Source: Robbsia sp. KACC 23696
GTDB taxonomy: Bacteria > Pseudomonadota > Gammaproteobacteria > Burkholderiales > Burkholderiaceae
DNA: 64,000 nt
Assembly (NCBI RefSeq): GCF_039852015.1
Contig: NZ_CP156626.1
Coordinates: forward strand, 372,001-436,000
Reading direction: 5' to 3'
The notes under the pieces are model-generated. The model was not told where the DNA came from. It made no database searches and worked only from the letters and a program-made list of their open reading frames with translations. Both the position numbers and the translations under genes were made by a program. Of this stretch, positions 9,877-18,386 are shown one piece after another. The stretch's first letter is position 1; the number at the start of each line of letters is the position of its first letter.

Positions 9877-10380
9877 TTACGCTTGTGCCGATGCGTCGGC
9901 TGCTGCCGGTGCAGCGACCGGTGCCGTAGCAGCGGTCTTGCGCGGTGCGCGGGTCTTCTTCGCGACGACCGGTGCTGCCGGTGCCTTCGCGGCGCGACGC
10001 AGCACTGCAGCCTTCTTCACGACAGCCTTCGTTGCGGCCTTCTTTGCAACCGGCTTCACTGCCGCTTGCTTCGGCGCTGCCTTCTTGGCGACTGCCTTCT
10101 TCGCCACGACCTTCTTTGCAACAGCCTTCTTCGCCGGAGTCTTCGTTGCTGCTTTCTTTGCAACGGCCTTCTTAGCAACCGGTGCTGCCGGTGCAGCCTT
10201 GATCACTGCCTGGGCTTCCTTCACGGCTGCCTTCACTGCCTTTTCATACAGCGCGACTTTTTCCGCTGCATCCTTGCGCGCTTCGGCAGTCTTCGCCAAG
10301 GCCTTCTTTGCTGCTTCGCCCAACTTCAGAGCGGTGGCTTCCAATTTAGCCAGCGGCGTGGCCTTGATTCCCTTCGGCAT
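9877..10380 (-). CDS. Histone H1-like DNA-binding protein (Lys/Ala-rich)
   Basis: 167 residues. The first ~65 form a predicted charged helix (LAKLEATALKLGEAAKKALAK and on). The rest is a tail of repeated AKKA/VAKK/PAKK units ending in an Ala-rich C-terminus. Proteins of this kind bind DNA non-specifically and compact the nucleoid, like the eukaryotic H1 tail and HctB/BpH1. A strong GAGGAG ribosome site precedes the ATG. The same repeat style is found in the C-terminal tail of topoisomerase III later in this window. Repeat number probably varies between strains. Confidence 0.85.
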   Translation of the reverse strand: MPKGIKATPLAKLEATALKLGEAAKKALAKTAEARKDAAEKVALYEKAVKAAVKEAQAVIKAAPAAPVAKKAVAKKAATKTPAKKAVAKKVVAKKAVAKKAAPKQAAVKPVAKKAATKAVVKKAAVLRRAAKAPAAPVVAKKTRAPRKTAATAPVAAPAAADASAQA

Positions 10381-10775
10381 TTTTTCTTCTCCTCGTTGAT
10401 AAACCCGCGAAGTGTTGCCTTCTTTACCGTTACTGTCAATGTTTCCTGATCGTGTCTCTCGTGTCTGTCAATCGAAATTTTCTTTTATGGAACGCAGTGT
10501 TTGAATTTGACACTGGAAATATAGAGGTCCTTTCACAATCAGGGCTTTGCGTTCTTGGCGTGAAGAAAAATACGGTAATGAAGCGTAGGCGCAACGCGCA
10601 TGACATAACGAAAGCAGAAGCACGCAAAGAAAATGAAAACGACGTTGACGCGTGCATCGAAAAAATTCGCGAGACGCACTCTTGAAAAGCGTTGGACGAG
10701 GCGCATATCGGTAACAGGCAGGTGCTCATCGGAGGCCTGCCCCACTTTATCGCTTGCTTCTCAAAGGATATGACC
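10381..10775. promoter_or_regulatory. 395-bp divergent region between the H1-like and Hsp20 genes
   Basis: This AT-richer gap must hold the H1-gene promoter (minus strand) and the Hsp20 promoter (plus strand, described separately). A 77-codon open frame at 10452-10685 has no ribosome site and no recognisable product; it ends just before the heat-shock promoter. I cannot point to the H1 promoter with confidence. Confidence 0.5.
10681..10708 (+). promoter_or_regulatory. Sigma-32 (RpoH) type promoter of the Hsp20 gene
   Basis: CTTGAAA at 10681-10687 is a perfect heat-shock -35. After 13 bases comes GCGCATAT (10701-10708), 6 of 8 matches to the CCCCATNT -10. This predicts a start near 10715 and a leader of about 60 bases before the Hsp20 ATG. 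That is consistent with control by RpoH; the leader could also act as a thermosensor, but I did not fold it. Confidence 0.7.
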
Positions 10776-11279
10776 ATGCGTACTTGTGACTTCGCTCCGC
10801 TGTTTCGTTCGGTGATCGGTTTCGACGAATTCGCTCGTGTACTCGATGATGCTTCCCGTGGCGATGCGTCGCCGAGCTATCCGCCGTACAACATCGAACT
10901 GGTGGAAGAAAATCAATACCGCATCTCGATGGCTGTTGCCGGTTTCGATCGCAGTGATCTGGATATCGAAACGGAACGCAACACGCTGAAGATCACCGGC
11001 CGTCGCCGTGCCGAAAACACGCAACGCACGTTCTTGCATCGCGGCATTGCCGAACGCGATTTCGAACATCGCTTCAAGTTGTCGGATCATGTGAAAGTGA
11101 CCGGCGCAAGTTTGGATAATGGCTTGCTGCGTGTCGATCTGGTTCGTGAAATTCCGGAAGCGCTGAAGCCGCGTCGTATCGAAATCGGTGCCGGTTCGCG
11201 TTTGATCGATGCTGCCGCAACCGCTGCGGCACCTGCCGACACGCTGTCGACGGCACCGGTTGCCACACGCGTCGCGTAA
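10776..11279 (+). CDS. Hsp20 / alpha-crystallin small heat-shock protein
   Basis: 167-residue ATP-independent holdase of the IbpA type. The alpha-crystallin domain covers about residues 35-130: PPYNIELVEENQYRISMAVAGF, LDIETERNTLKITG, FLHRGIAERDFEHRFKLSDHV and the ASLDNGLLRVDLVREIPE block. The IbpA-like N-terminus is DFAPLFRSVIGFDEF. The C-terminus has an Ala/Pro-rich extension. ATG 10776 is favoured over ATG 10770 because the AAAGGA ribosome site is correctly spaced only for the former. It is transcribed alone from a heat-shock promoter into a strong terminator. Confidence 0.93.
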   Translation: MRTCDFAPLFRSVIGFDEFARVLDDASRGDASPSYPPYNIELVEENQYRISMAVAGFDRSDLDIETERNTLKITGRRRAENTQRTFLHRGIAERDFEHRFKLSDHVKVTGASLDNGLLRVDLVREIPEALKPRRIEIGAGSRLIDAAATAAAPADTLSTAPVATRVA

Positions 11280-11388
11280 GGCATCATGCGAGGGATGCGT
11301 CGCCTCGCTTTTGCCTGAATCCCTTCGCTCGATGAAGCGATTCGCAATGGCGATCGGCTAGCATCGTCCGCGGTCCGCTGTCTCGGAA

Positions 11389-11422
11389 ACGCCCCCGTTT
11401 GCCTTGTCGCAAACGGGGGCGT
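11389..11422 (+). terminator. Rho-independent terminator after the Hsp20 gene
   Basis: A 14-bp perfect GC-rich stem (ACGCCCCCGTTTGC with its complement at 11409-11422) has a 6-base loop and is followed by a short CGTCATTT run. It lies 110 bp after the Hsp20 stop. Confidence 0.85.
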
Positions 11423-11481
11423 CGTCATTTGCGAGATGCCTGGCAAGCAATGCCTCGCAGCGTGTTGTGTCGAACCGCTGT

Positions 11482-11542
11482 TTCGCATGACGCGACATCA
11501 CTTCGCGTACGTCTTCGTGCTGTCACATTCGGTTGTCAACGT
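11482..11542 (+). promoter_or_regulatory. PIP box / hrpII box with matching -10 element
   Basis: TTCGC at 11482-11486 and TTCGC at 11502-11506 are separated by exactly 15 bases, which is the plant-inducible promoter consensus. It equally satisfies the Ralstonia hrpII form TTCG-N16-TTCG. Exactly 30 bases further lies CAACGT (11537-11542), which fits the YANNRT -10 reported for HrpX/HrpB promoters at 30-32 bases. The predicted transcript starts a few bases later, and the ATG of the downstream giant gene is at 11572. This predicts control by an AraC-type HrpB/HrpX activator together with the type III secretion system. Confidence 0.85.
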
Positions 11543-11571
11543 GAGGGGCCGAGGAAGCACAGGACGCAGTA

Positions 11572-14500
11572 ATGAGAACACGGCCAGCAATCGGTAGCAC
11601 GGCAATGCCGCCCGATGATGCCCAGGACGAAGCACGGGGTGTCGTACCGCAACGCGCGGCACGTCCCGCGGCGACTGCTGTGCCGCCGTTACAGCGCCCG
11701 GATGAAGGATCGCCGCTCGGACGTTTGATGCGAGGGAAGAAACGCATCGCGGATTCCCGTCCGGCCCGATTCCTGTCGCGATCGATCGAGGTCAACACGG
11801 CCTTGTTTCATTCGTCGCGAAACGGGCGACCGCTCGATCCGGCCAATTTCAACGAAGGCAGCGTATCCGCCAACGACGTGCGGGAAGGCGCCGACGCGAG
11901 TCTGCAAAGACAGGCGCAATTGCGCGCGGAGGCGCTGCAAGACGCCGTCTCGCCCGATAAGAAAATGGACAAGCTGGCGCAGAAGGCGCGCGCCGTTGCG
12001 GTCCAGAGCGAATGGATCGGCGGCGTGTCGGACAAGCAGAAGACCGATCGTCGGCCATCGCTCGCCACCACGCTGTCTCCCAAGCGCCTCGCGTCCGCCG
12101 TGCAGCGCGCGATACAGCCATCGCCTCGCGATGAACCTGACGCGGCAACGGGTGCCGCTTCGGAGCAGATCGCGCTCGGTCCACGCGATGCGCTGCCGGA
12201 TCGTTCGCCGGCACATGCCATCGCGGCCTTGCACAGTGCCGACGCGTGGACGCGTTGGATCACGCTGGCACTGCCGCCGCGCGCGCACGGCGAGGCGCAC
12301 AATGCGCGCCGTGCCGACGGCGGCGCGTTGGCGGCGACGTTGCCGGACCTCGATCAGTTGCAAGCCGACCGAGCGGCGAGCGAGCGGCTTCGTCATGTGT
12401 TGCGAGCACTCGGTCCGCCGTCGTCGCCGATTGCGCGGGAGTCTGGCGTGTTGACGGTGCAGACGTTGCACCGTCTGGGCATCGCCGATGCGGAGGAGGC
12501 CGCCGCCGTGCTGGAGGCGGTGCGAAACCTCGACTTCGAGGACCCCTCGCGGATGCCTGCCGCGACGCCCGACGCGGCCGCTGCCTGGCGCGTCGCGCGT
12601 GCCATGGCGCAGACGACGCCCGGCTTCGATGCATTGATGCAATTACGGGGTGAACGGCGCGCGCGCAATCCGCTGGGTGACTTGATCGATGTACCGACCG
12701 CGCAGGCGCATCGTCGCGATGCGCAACGGATCATGCTGCAGGTGGCCGAACGGTTGGAGCCCGAGGACGCATTGCCCTTGCGTGCTGCGCGAGCGGACGG
12801 CACCGCGCGCCGCGCGGGCGGTATCCTCGATCCGGCAGCAGCGGGACCGCGTCCGGATCCCTCTCCGGCCGCCGTGATCGCGCGACATCGCGCCGCGGGC
12901 ATCGGCGATCCGGCGCATCCCGATATGGCGCGTTGGCGCGAAGCGCCGCTGGCGTGGCGCAGTGGCGAAGCCGCCTTGGCGATGCTGCGCGCGAACGGCA
13001 GTGCGGCGCTGCTGCATCCGGATGCCGTTGGCGATTTCGTCGCTTGGCAACATGGTTTTCGAGAGGACGGGCCCGGCAGCGACTACGCACTGACGCGTGG
13101 CCGTCTGCATAAGTTCACGGCAAAAACGATTCCACGCGCGGCGCAATCGCAATCGAAAAACTTTATCCCGCGCCTGTTCGGCAAAAGACGCTCGCCGTTG
13201 TCGGCGTTGCCGCGTTTCGGGACGCAAGGGGTGCCGCGCAAAGCGATCAAGGTCGAACACGAAGCCCTGAAGGCCGGTATCGACGCCGTCATCGCGACGT
13301 TGCCGGAAGCGGTGGCGGTGGAGGCGCGTCGCGCATTGCCGGCGATGCCGGCGGATGCGGCCATCGCGACATTGCAGGACTGGGCCGATCGCGCCGGCAC
13401 GCACGCGACGCCGGCATTTCAGGATGCGCTGACGCGCGTGCGCACGCTCGCGCATCCGGGCGAGATGGCGGCGCCGCCGGTTCCGCTCGGTATCGCAAGG
13501 CCTGCGATCGACGCAGGCAATGCGAACGCGGCCGATGCGAACGCACAGGCTGCCGACGAACATCAGATGCTGACCGCCGACGATCCGGTGAGTCTGGCGC
13601 GCCGGACCTTGCAGGCGGTTGCGCGCGCCTTGCCTTCGAGTTCTCGGTTACGGCTCGCGGATGGGCATCGCGTCGGCTTCAGTACGCGGGGCTTATCGGC
13701 GAATGTGTCTACCGCGCTGGGCCTCGTCGGCATCCCCGTTTCGCCGCGCCTGGATCTTCGGGCGAGCCGTCAACGTGAAGCCGTCGTCGAGATGGCGCGT
13801 AACACGCAGGGCGTCGACGTGTTTATCGGGACGACAGATACGACGACGACGCATGCCGCTGCCGGCGTGTTGGTGGGATACGATGTCGACGTGGGGCTCG
13901 CGCAGTTTCGCGCCGGTGTGACGGTGCAGGGCACCGCGCATTCGGACGCGCGTCAGCGTCCGCGCGGCGCGATGCTGCGCGTGGCGCGACGCGTCGATGC
14001 GAACGGCAATCGGTATAACGACGCGCCAATGCTACAGAAAGCCGAACAGCTCGTTTCGCATCTTTTCGACGAATCGTTGCGGCTGAACGGGCAAGCGCCG
14101 CTCGACGGCGCGGCGGCGGACGCGGGCAGCGATGCGCATGCGTCGTGGAATCGCCTGGCCGGACATGTCATCGACGATCCGGACATCTCGCTTGGCTGGG
14201 TCGATGGTCGCAGCGGGCAGGAAAAGCACGGTGTCTCCGTCGACATCAGTCCATCGTTCCGGATGTTCGGTCCTGCGTCCTGGCTGCGGCTGGGGACAAA
14301 TGCGGGCGCGGCCTACGAGTACACGTCGCGGCGCTGGTTGCACGGCGACGAGCACAGCGGACGGATGCAGGTCACGCAACACCGCATTGGCAGTGGCCAC
14401 CGGCTGATCGGGCGGCTGGGCGGCGTGATCGGCGGCACATCGGAAGCGAGCGGCGGCACCGGCGAGGCGATTGGTATTGGCGTGGTGTCGCTGGATGCGC

Positions 14501-15213
14501 CCTCGCTCAACGTGGCGTATCGGGATCGGTCGCGTCAGGCCAAGGTGCAGTTGGTGCGGGAAAACGGCCGACTGGTCAGTCGCGCCTGCCTCGTCGATCT
14601 CGAATATACCGATGTGAAAACATACTGTATGGCGATGAAACGGCAACGGGCCCGATGGATCTCCTACTACGCGAGTCAGGCCGCGCCGGGGACGCCGCCG
14701 GATATCGCGCACACGCAGGCGGCCCGTCGCTTCGAGCAGCATCTGGCCGACGTCGTCAAAAACAGTCTGCCGAACCAGACCCATTTCCACCGCTGGCGGC
14801 TGCGACGGGACAAGGCCGAGGAGATCGACGGTTTGTCGGCGATGGCGACGCAAGCGTTGGCCGAAGCGCTTGCGATCGAGAAAGGCACGCAGCGTCCGGC
14901 AAACGGGCGGCTGCAGCGGCGCGCGCCGCCGGACCCGCGATTCATCGCCGCACAGGAAGCGCACAATGCTTTCCAGGATGCGATCAACGCGCTGGTGGAC
15001 GATCCCGACTCGTGGATTCCGATCGAGGAGAAGGGGAAGGAGCGCTCGCGGCAATCCCGCTCGCCGGGCGTCAATTTCGCGCTGCAGTGGAATACGACCA
15101 CCAGCGCGGCCGGCGAGCGCGAATTGTTTTCGGAGGCGGCGTCCTTTTCCGCGCAGGAGCGGCTCGACCCGACGCGCCGCCATGCGCGGCCGGCGGATCC
15201 CCCGCGGGTCTGA
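11572..15213 (+). CDS. Putative type III secretion effector, AWR/RipA-like, 1213 aa
   Basis: Very large protein without signal peptide or membrane segments. The first ~60 residues are Ser/Pro/Ala/Arg-rich and disordered, typical of a type III secretion signal. Two Ala-Trp-Arg triads occur, at residues 338-340 and 461-463, the second followed by FVAWQHGFREDGPGSDYAL and RLHKFTAKTIPR. The C-terminal half (about 690-1010) is Gly-rich with alternating beta-like segments (VGISTRG-like repeats, GVSVDISPSFRMFG, IGIGVVSLDAPS). The triads, size and PIP-box promoter suggest the AWR (RipA) effector family of Ralstonia and plant-pathogenic Burkholderiales; the family name is inference, the regulatory signal is visible. 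AGGA 7 bases before the ATG supports the start. It stands alone with no chaperone gene beside it. Confidence 0.65.
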   Translation: MRTRPAIGSTAMPPDDAQDEARGVVPQRAARPAATAVPPLQRPDEGSPLGRLMRGKKRIADSRPARFLSRSIEVNTALFHSSRNGRPLDPANFNEGSVSANDVREGADASLQRQAQLRAEALQDAVSPDKKMDKLAQKARAVAVQSEWIGGVSDKQKTDRRPSLATTLSPKRLASAVQRAIQPSPRDEPDAATGAASEQIALGPRDALPDRSPAHAIAALHSADAWTRWITLALPPRAHGEAHNARRADGGALAATLPDLDQLQADRAASERLRHVLRALGPPSSPIARESGVLTVQTLHRLGIADAEEAAAVLEAVRNLDFEDPSRMPAATPDAAAAWRVARAMAQTTPGFDALMQLRGERRARNPLGDLIDVPTAQAHRRDAQRIMLQVAERLEPEDALPLRAARADGTARRAGGILDPAAAGPRPDPSPAAVIARHRAAGIGDPAHPDMARWREAPLAWRSGEAALAMLRANGSAALLHPDAVGDFVAWQHGFREDGPGSDYALTRGRLHKFTAKTIPRAAQSQSKNFIPRLFGKRRSPLSALPRFGTQGVPRKAIKVEHEALKAGIDAVIATLPEAVAVEARRALPAMPADAAIATLQDWADRAGTHATPAFQDALTRVRTLAHPGEMAAPPVPLGIARPAIDAGNANAADANAQAADEHQMLTADDPVSLARRTLQAVARALPSSSRLRLADGHRVGFSTRGLSANVSTALGLVGIPVSPRLDLRASRQREAVVEMARNTQGVDVFIGTTDTTTTHAAAGVLVGYDVDVGLAQFRAGVTVQGTAHSDARQRPRGAMLRVARRVDANGNRYNDAPMLQKAEQLVSHLFDESLRLNGQAPLDGAAADAGSDAHASWNRLAGHVIDDPDISLGWVDGRSGQEKHGVSVDISPSFRMFGPASWLRLGTNAGAAYEYTSRRWLHGDEHSGRMQVTQHRIGSGHRLIGRLGGVIGGTSEASGGTGEAIGIGVVSLDAPSLNVAYRDRSRQAKVQLVRENGRLVSRACLVDLEYTDVKTYCMAMKRQRARWISYYASQAAPGTPPDIAHTQAARRFEQHLADVVKNSLPNQTHFHRWRLRRDKAEEIDGLSAMATQALAEALAIEKGTQRPANGRLQRRAPPDPRFIAAQEAHNAFQDAINALVDDPDSWIPIEEKGKERSRQSRSPGVNFALQWNTTTSAAGERELFSEAASFSAQERLDPTRRHARPADPPRV

Positions 15214-15299
15214 TCTATTCGAACGTTGTATGATCCTTTTTTTTGGTATGGCATCTGGCGTCGACGACGCCGTGCAAAAAACGGGAAAAGGTCACGCTC

Positions 15300-16418
15300 G
15301 TGGCAATGTTCAAATCGCTTTCACGCCTGTCGTCCGCGCCCCGGCCCTCGATGTCGCCGGATGGCGCGTTCCGCCGCAAGGTGTGCGGGGTCTACCTGTT
15401 GCTCGTGGGGGGCAATATCGCTGCGTGGCTGTGGGCCGTTGCCGCGTTTCATGCGCATCCGCTGCTTCTTACGACCAGTGCCCTTGCCTACGCTTTCGGT
15501 CTGCGGCACGCTGTCGATGCGGATCACATTGCCGCGATCGACAACGTCACGCGCAAGCTGATGCAGGACGGCAGCAGGCCCGCCACCGTCGGACTGATGT
15601 TTTCGCTCGGTCATTCGACGATCGTGGTGCTGGCTTCCGCGCTGATCGCGTTGACGATCCATGCCATGCGCGGCGCTTTTTTCGATGATGTGAGAGTTGC
15701 CTATTGGCGTGATATCGGCGGCGCCGTCGGCACGACGGTGTCGGCGATCTTCCTGATCGTCATCGCACTGATGAATCTGGTGATCTTGCGATCGGTGTGG
15801 CGCGCTTTCCGGCGCGCCCGCCGTGGCCTGCCGTACCGCGAGGCGGAAATCGACGAGGTGTTGGCCGGCCGAGGGCTGTTGGCGCGCCTTTTGCGCCCGG
15901 CCTTCCGGCTCGTCACGCGCAGTTGGCATATGTATCCACTCGGCTTTCTGTTCGGCCTCGGTTTCGACACGGCCACCGAAGTCGGGCTGCTCGGGCTCTC
16001 GGCGAACGGCGCCACGCAGGGCCTGTCCACGTGGTCGATCATGGTTTTTCCCGCGCTGTTCCTCGCCGGGATGACCCTGGTGGACACGACCGACGGGCTG
16101 CTCATGGTGCGCGCCTACGGCTGGGCCTTCGTGCGCCCGATACGCAAGCTCTACTACAACTTGACCGTCACCGCGCTTTCGGTGGCGGTGGCACTGTTTA
16201 TCGGCGGTATCGAAGCGATGTCGCTGATCGGCGACAAGCTGGGTCTGAAAGGACGTTTCTGGGATGCCATGGCGTCGCTCGGCGATCATCTCGGAATGTT
16301 GGGTTATGCGACCGTCGCACTCTTCGTCGGCGGTTGGTTGTTGTCGATGTTGGTCTACAGATGGTGTGGTTATGCGAAATTGGACAGGCTGGGCGCGGGA
16401 GGCGCTGAATCAGACTAA
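15300..16418 (+). CDS. NiCoT nickel/cobalt permease (HoxN/NixA family)
   Basis: About 372 residues and eight predicted membrane helices. The NiCoT signature HAVDADHIAAIDN (metal-binding HX4DH motif in helix II) is complete. So are the second and third signatures FSLGHSTIV and LGFDTATEVGL. It takes up Ni2+ and/or Co2+ with high affinity, driven by the proton gradient; specificity cannot be read from sequence. The GTG at 15300 has AAAAGG with 8-base spacing; an ATG at 15306 is the alternative. No cobalamin riboswitch fits in the 86-bp gap upstream. Confidence 0.9.
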   Translation: MAMFKSLSRLSSAPRPSMSPDGAFRRKVCGVYLLLVGGNIAAWLWAVAAFHAHPLLLTTSALAYAFGLRHAVDADHIAAIDNVTRKLMQDGSRPATVGLMFSLGHSTIVVLASALIALTIHAMRGAFFDDVRVAYWRDIGGAVGTTVSAIFLIVIALMNLVILRSVWRAFRRARRGLPYREAEIDEVLAGRGLLARLLRPAFRLVTRSWHMYPLGFLFGLGFDTATEVGLLGLSANGATQGLSTWSIMVFPALFLAGMTLVDTTDGLLMVRAYGWAFVRPIRKLYYNLTVTALSVAVALFIGGIEAMSLIGDKLGLKGRFWDAMASLGDHLGMLGYATVALFVGGWLLSMLVYRWCGYAKLDRLGAGGAESD

Positions 16419-17637
16419 CGAGAAAAGGATTATTCCGTTCTCCTGTCGAAGTCATTTTGGCATACGCCCCAGGCGAACCACTCGAAGTCGCCGCGCCGCG
16501 CTAACGCAGATTGCCTTGAGCGTATTGGGCTTCGAGGCCACGGCCGCCTTCGCGGCGCCGGACGATGATACGTCGACGAGCCATGGCATGGCCTTGTACG
16601 GCGAAATCGATACCGGTTTCGGCTATCTGCATCAACCCGCCGGAAAATCCGCGTTACGCCTGACGCAGGGCGTCATCGACGGTTCCTACATCGGTCTGCG
16701 CGGCAGCGAGCCCTTGGGCGGCGGCTTGCGCGCCGTGTTCGCGCTGGAGCAGGGCTTCTCGTCGACCGACGGCTCCGCGATCAACGACCATCACAAATAT
16801 CTGGGCCTTGTCAGCGAGCGGTTCGGCGCGATCACGGTGGGCTATCAATACGATTCGCTCTTCGACTATTTCGCGCCCTTTACGCTGACCGGCAATAGCG
16901 GCGGCACGGCGTTCTCGCGTCCTTTCGATAACGACAACGCGAACAACTCCTACCTGGCATCGAACGCGATCAAGTACACCAGTCCCGAGATCGATGGCTT
17001 TACGTTCGGCGGCAAGGTCGCGTTCTCGAATACCGCTGGCGGCATGGCACGGAACCGTGCGTTTAGTGTGGGCGCCCGTTACGCGATTGGTCGTTTCCAG
17101 ATCGGCGGGGCGTATCTCCAGGTGGACGGCCTGGGCCGCAATGCATCGGGTGCCTATGCCGCGCAGCCGTTGCCTTTGATGCCGACGCGCGAGGGCGACA
17201 GTATCGTGCCGAACTATGGCAACGCCAGTGCCGGGCGTCAGCGGACCTTCGGTATCGGCATCCGATACGACATTGGTGAGGTCACGACAGCGCTGGCGTT
17301 CTCGCGTGCCGTCTATACCGGCGTCGCCGATGCGGATGCCGAGGGCAGCGCGCCGGCGCCGTCCATCGGCTTCACGAATATCGAATGGAGCGCCGGCTAT
17401 CAGGCCAACAGCGCCTTGCAGTTGACGGCAATGCTGGCCTATACCCGGGCCGGAAAGGCGTATTGGTGGCAGGGTGGCACGCAGGCGATCTACACGCTGT
17501 CACCAAGGACGAATGTCTATATCGAATGGGTCGGACAGCGGGCATCGGCGGGGCAGCGGGCGATCCTGAACGGTTTCGATGCGTCCTCGGGCCGCCATCA
17601 ATGGCTTCTCGCCACTGGCGTGCGTCATGATTTCTGA
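16372..17637 (+). CDS. Gram-negative general porin (OmpC/Porin_4 type)
   Basis: Outer-membrane beta-barrel porin. The signal peptide RRAALTQIALSVLGFEATAAFA is followed by the mature start APDDD. Typical motifs are ALYGEIDTGFGYLH, YIGLRGSEPLGGGLRAVFALEQGF, FGAITVGYQYDSLFDYF and a C-terminal strand ending in Phe (LATGVRHDF). The start is unclear. The only ATG near is 16372, which overlaps the upstream permease gene and gives a leader of about 61 residues. A non-ATG start (for example ATT at 16429/16432, just after AGAAAAGG) would give a normal signal peptide. It ends overlapping the convergent racemase gene by 13 bp. Confidence 0.85.
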   Translation: MRNWTGWAREALNQTNEKRIIPFSCRSHFGIRPRRTTRSRRAALTQIALSVLGFEATAAFAAPDDDTSTSHGMALYGEIDTGFGYLHQPAGKSALRLTQGVIDGSYIGLRGSEPLGGGLRAVFALEQGFSSTDGSAINDHHKYLGLVSERFGAITVGYQYDSLFDYFAPFTLTGNSGGTAFSRPFDNDNANNSYLASNAIKYTSPEIDGFTFGGKVAFSNTAGGMARNRAFSVGARYAIGRFQIGGAYLQVDGLGRNASGAYAAQPLPLMPTREGDSIVPNYGNASAGRQRTFGIGIRYDIGEVTTALAFSRAVYTGVADADAEGSAPAPSIGFTNIEWSAGYQANSALQLTAMLAYTRAGKAYWWQGGTQAIYTLSPRTNVYIEWVGQRASAGQRAILNGFDASSGRHQWLLATGVRHDF

Positions 17638-18365
17638 GGACTGTGCGGCGCCATCGTGCCGCTATAGGCCTTGGGCAGCGGGAACGCAAAGCCGCTGCGT
17701 TTGGAGGTATGCACGCCCAGGCCGACCAATGCTTCGGCGAGTTTGACCGCGGCGGTGACGCCATCGATGACCGGTACGCCGAGCGATTGTTCCAGCTCGG
17801 CGCAGAAATCGACCATGCCCGCGCAGCCCAGCACGATGGCCTCCGCATGATCTTCCTCCAGCGCGTCGCGGCATGACTGCAATACTTTTTCGCGGGCGTC
17901 GGAGCCGGGTTCGTCCAGGGCCAGCACGGCGACATCGATCGCCCGCACATTACGGCAGAAACCGCGCATGCCGTACCGATCCACCAGATGCCAGGTCATA
18001 TCGCGGACGCGGCTCAGCGTGGTAACGATCGTGAAGCTGGGCGCAACGAGGCTTGCCACATGCATCGCCGCCTCGGCAATGCCGAGAACGGGTCCCCGCA
18101 CGCATTCCCGGGCGGCATACAGCCCCGGGTCGCCGAAGCAGGCAATGACGTGCGCCTGCGCGCCTTCCGCTTCGCCGCGTTTCAGCTCGGTGAGCAGGCC
18201 CGGTATCGCCATCGCATCGTCGTACCAGCCTTCGATCGATGGGGGGCCGGCATCGGGGTTGACCACGCGTAACGTGGTGCCGGGCGCCGCCTTGCGCCGC
18301 GCGCCGTCGGCAATCGTCTGCGTCATCGACGCACTGGTGTTCGGATTCACGACATTGATTTTCAT
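17625..18365 (-). CDS. Aspartate/glutamate (hydantoin) racemase family protein
   Basis: 246 residues of the Asp/Glu/hydantoin racemase superfamily. The N-terminus MKINVVNPNTSASMT is characteristic. The two catalytic cysteines expected of cofactor-independent racemases are visible at Cys76 (ACFGDPGL) and Cys181 (VLGCAGM). It resembles the hydantoin racemase/AllE-like branch; the substrate cannot be told. It lies just downstream of the antiporter gene on the same strand (21-bp gap), so the two are probably co-transcribed. Confidence 0.85.
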   Translation of the reverse strand: MKINVVNPNTSASMTQTIADGARRKAAPGTTLRVVNPDAGPPSIEGWYDDAMAIPGLLTELKRGEAEGAQAHVIACFGDPGLYAARECVRGPVLGIAEAAMHVASLVAPSFTIVTTLSRVRDMTWHLVDRYGMRGFCRNVRAIDVAVLALDEPGSDAREKVLQSCRDALEEDHAEAIVLGCAGMVDFCAELEQSLGVPVIDGVTAAVKLAEALVGLGVHTSKRSGFAFPLPKAYSGTMAPHSPQKS

Positions 18366-18386
18366 ATCAGCGCATCCTGGAACGCG

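Noticed and set aside
9900-10220. Tandem short repeats that could be a CRISPR array
   Set aside because: They are codon repeats (AAG-GCX-type) inside the Lys/Ala-rich H1-like gene, with no spacer structure. No CRISPR array or cas gene is present in the window.
10452-10685. 77-codon open frame between the H1-like and Hsp20 genes
   Set aside because: No ribosome site, no homology that I recognise, and it covers the promoter region of both neighbours.
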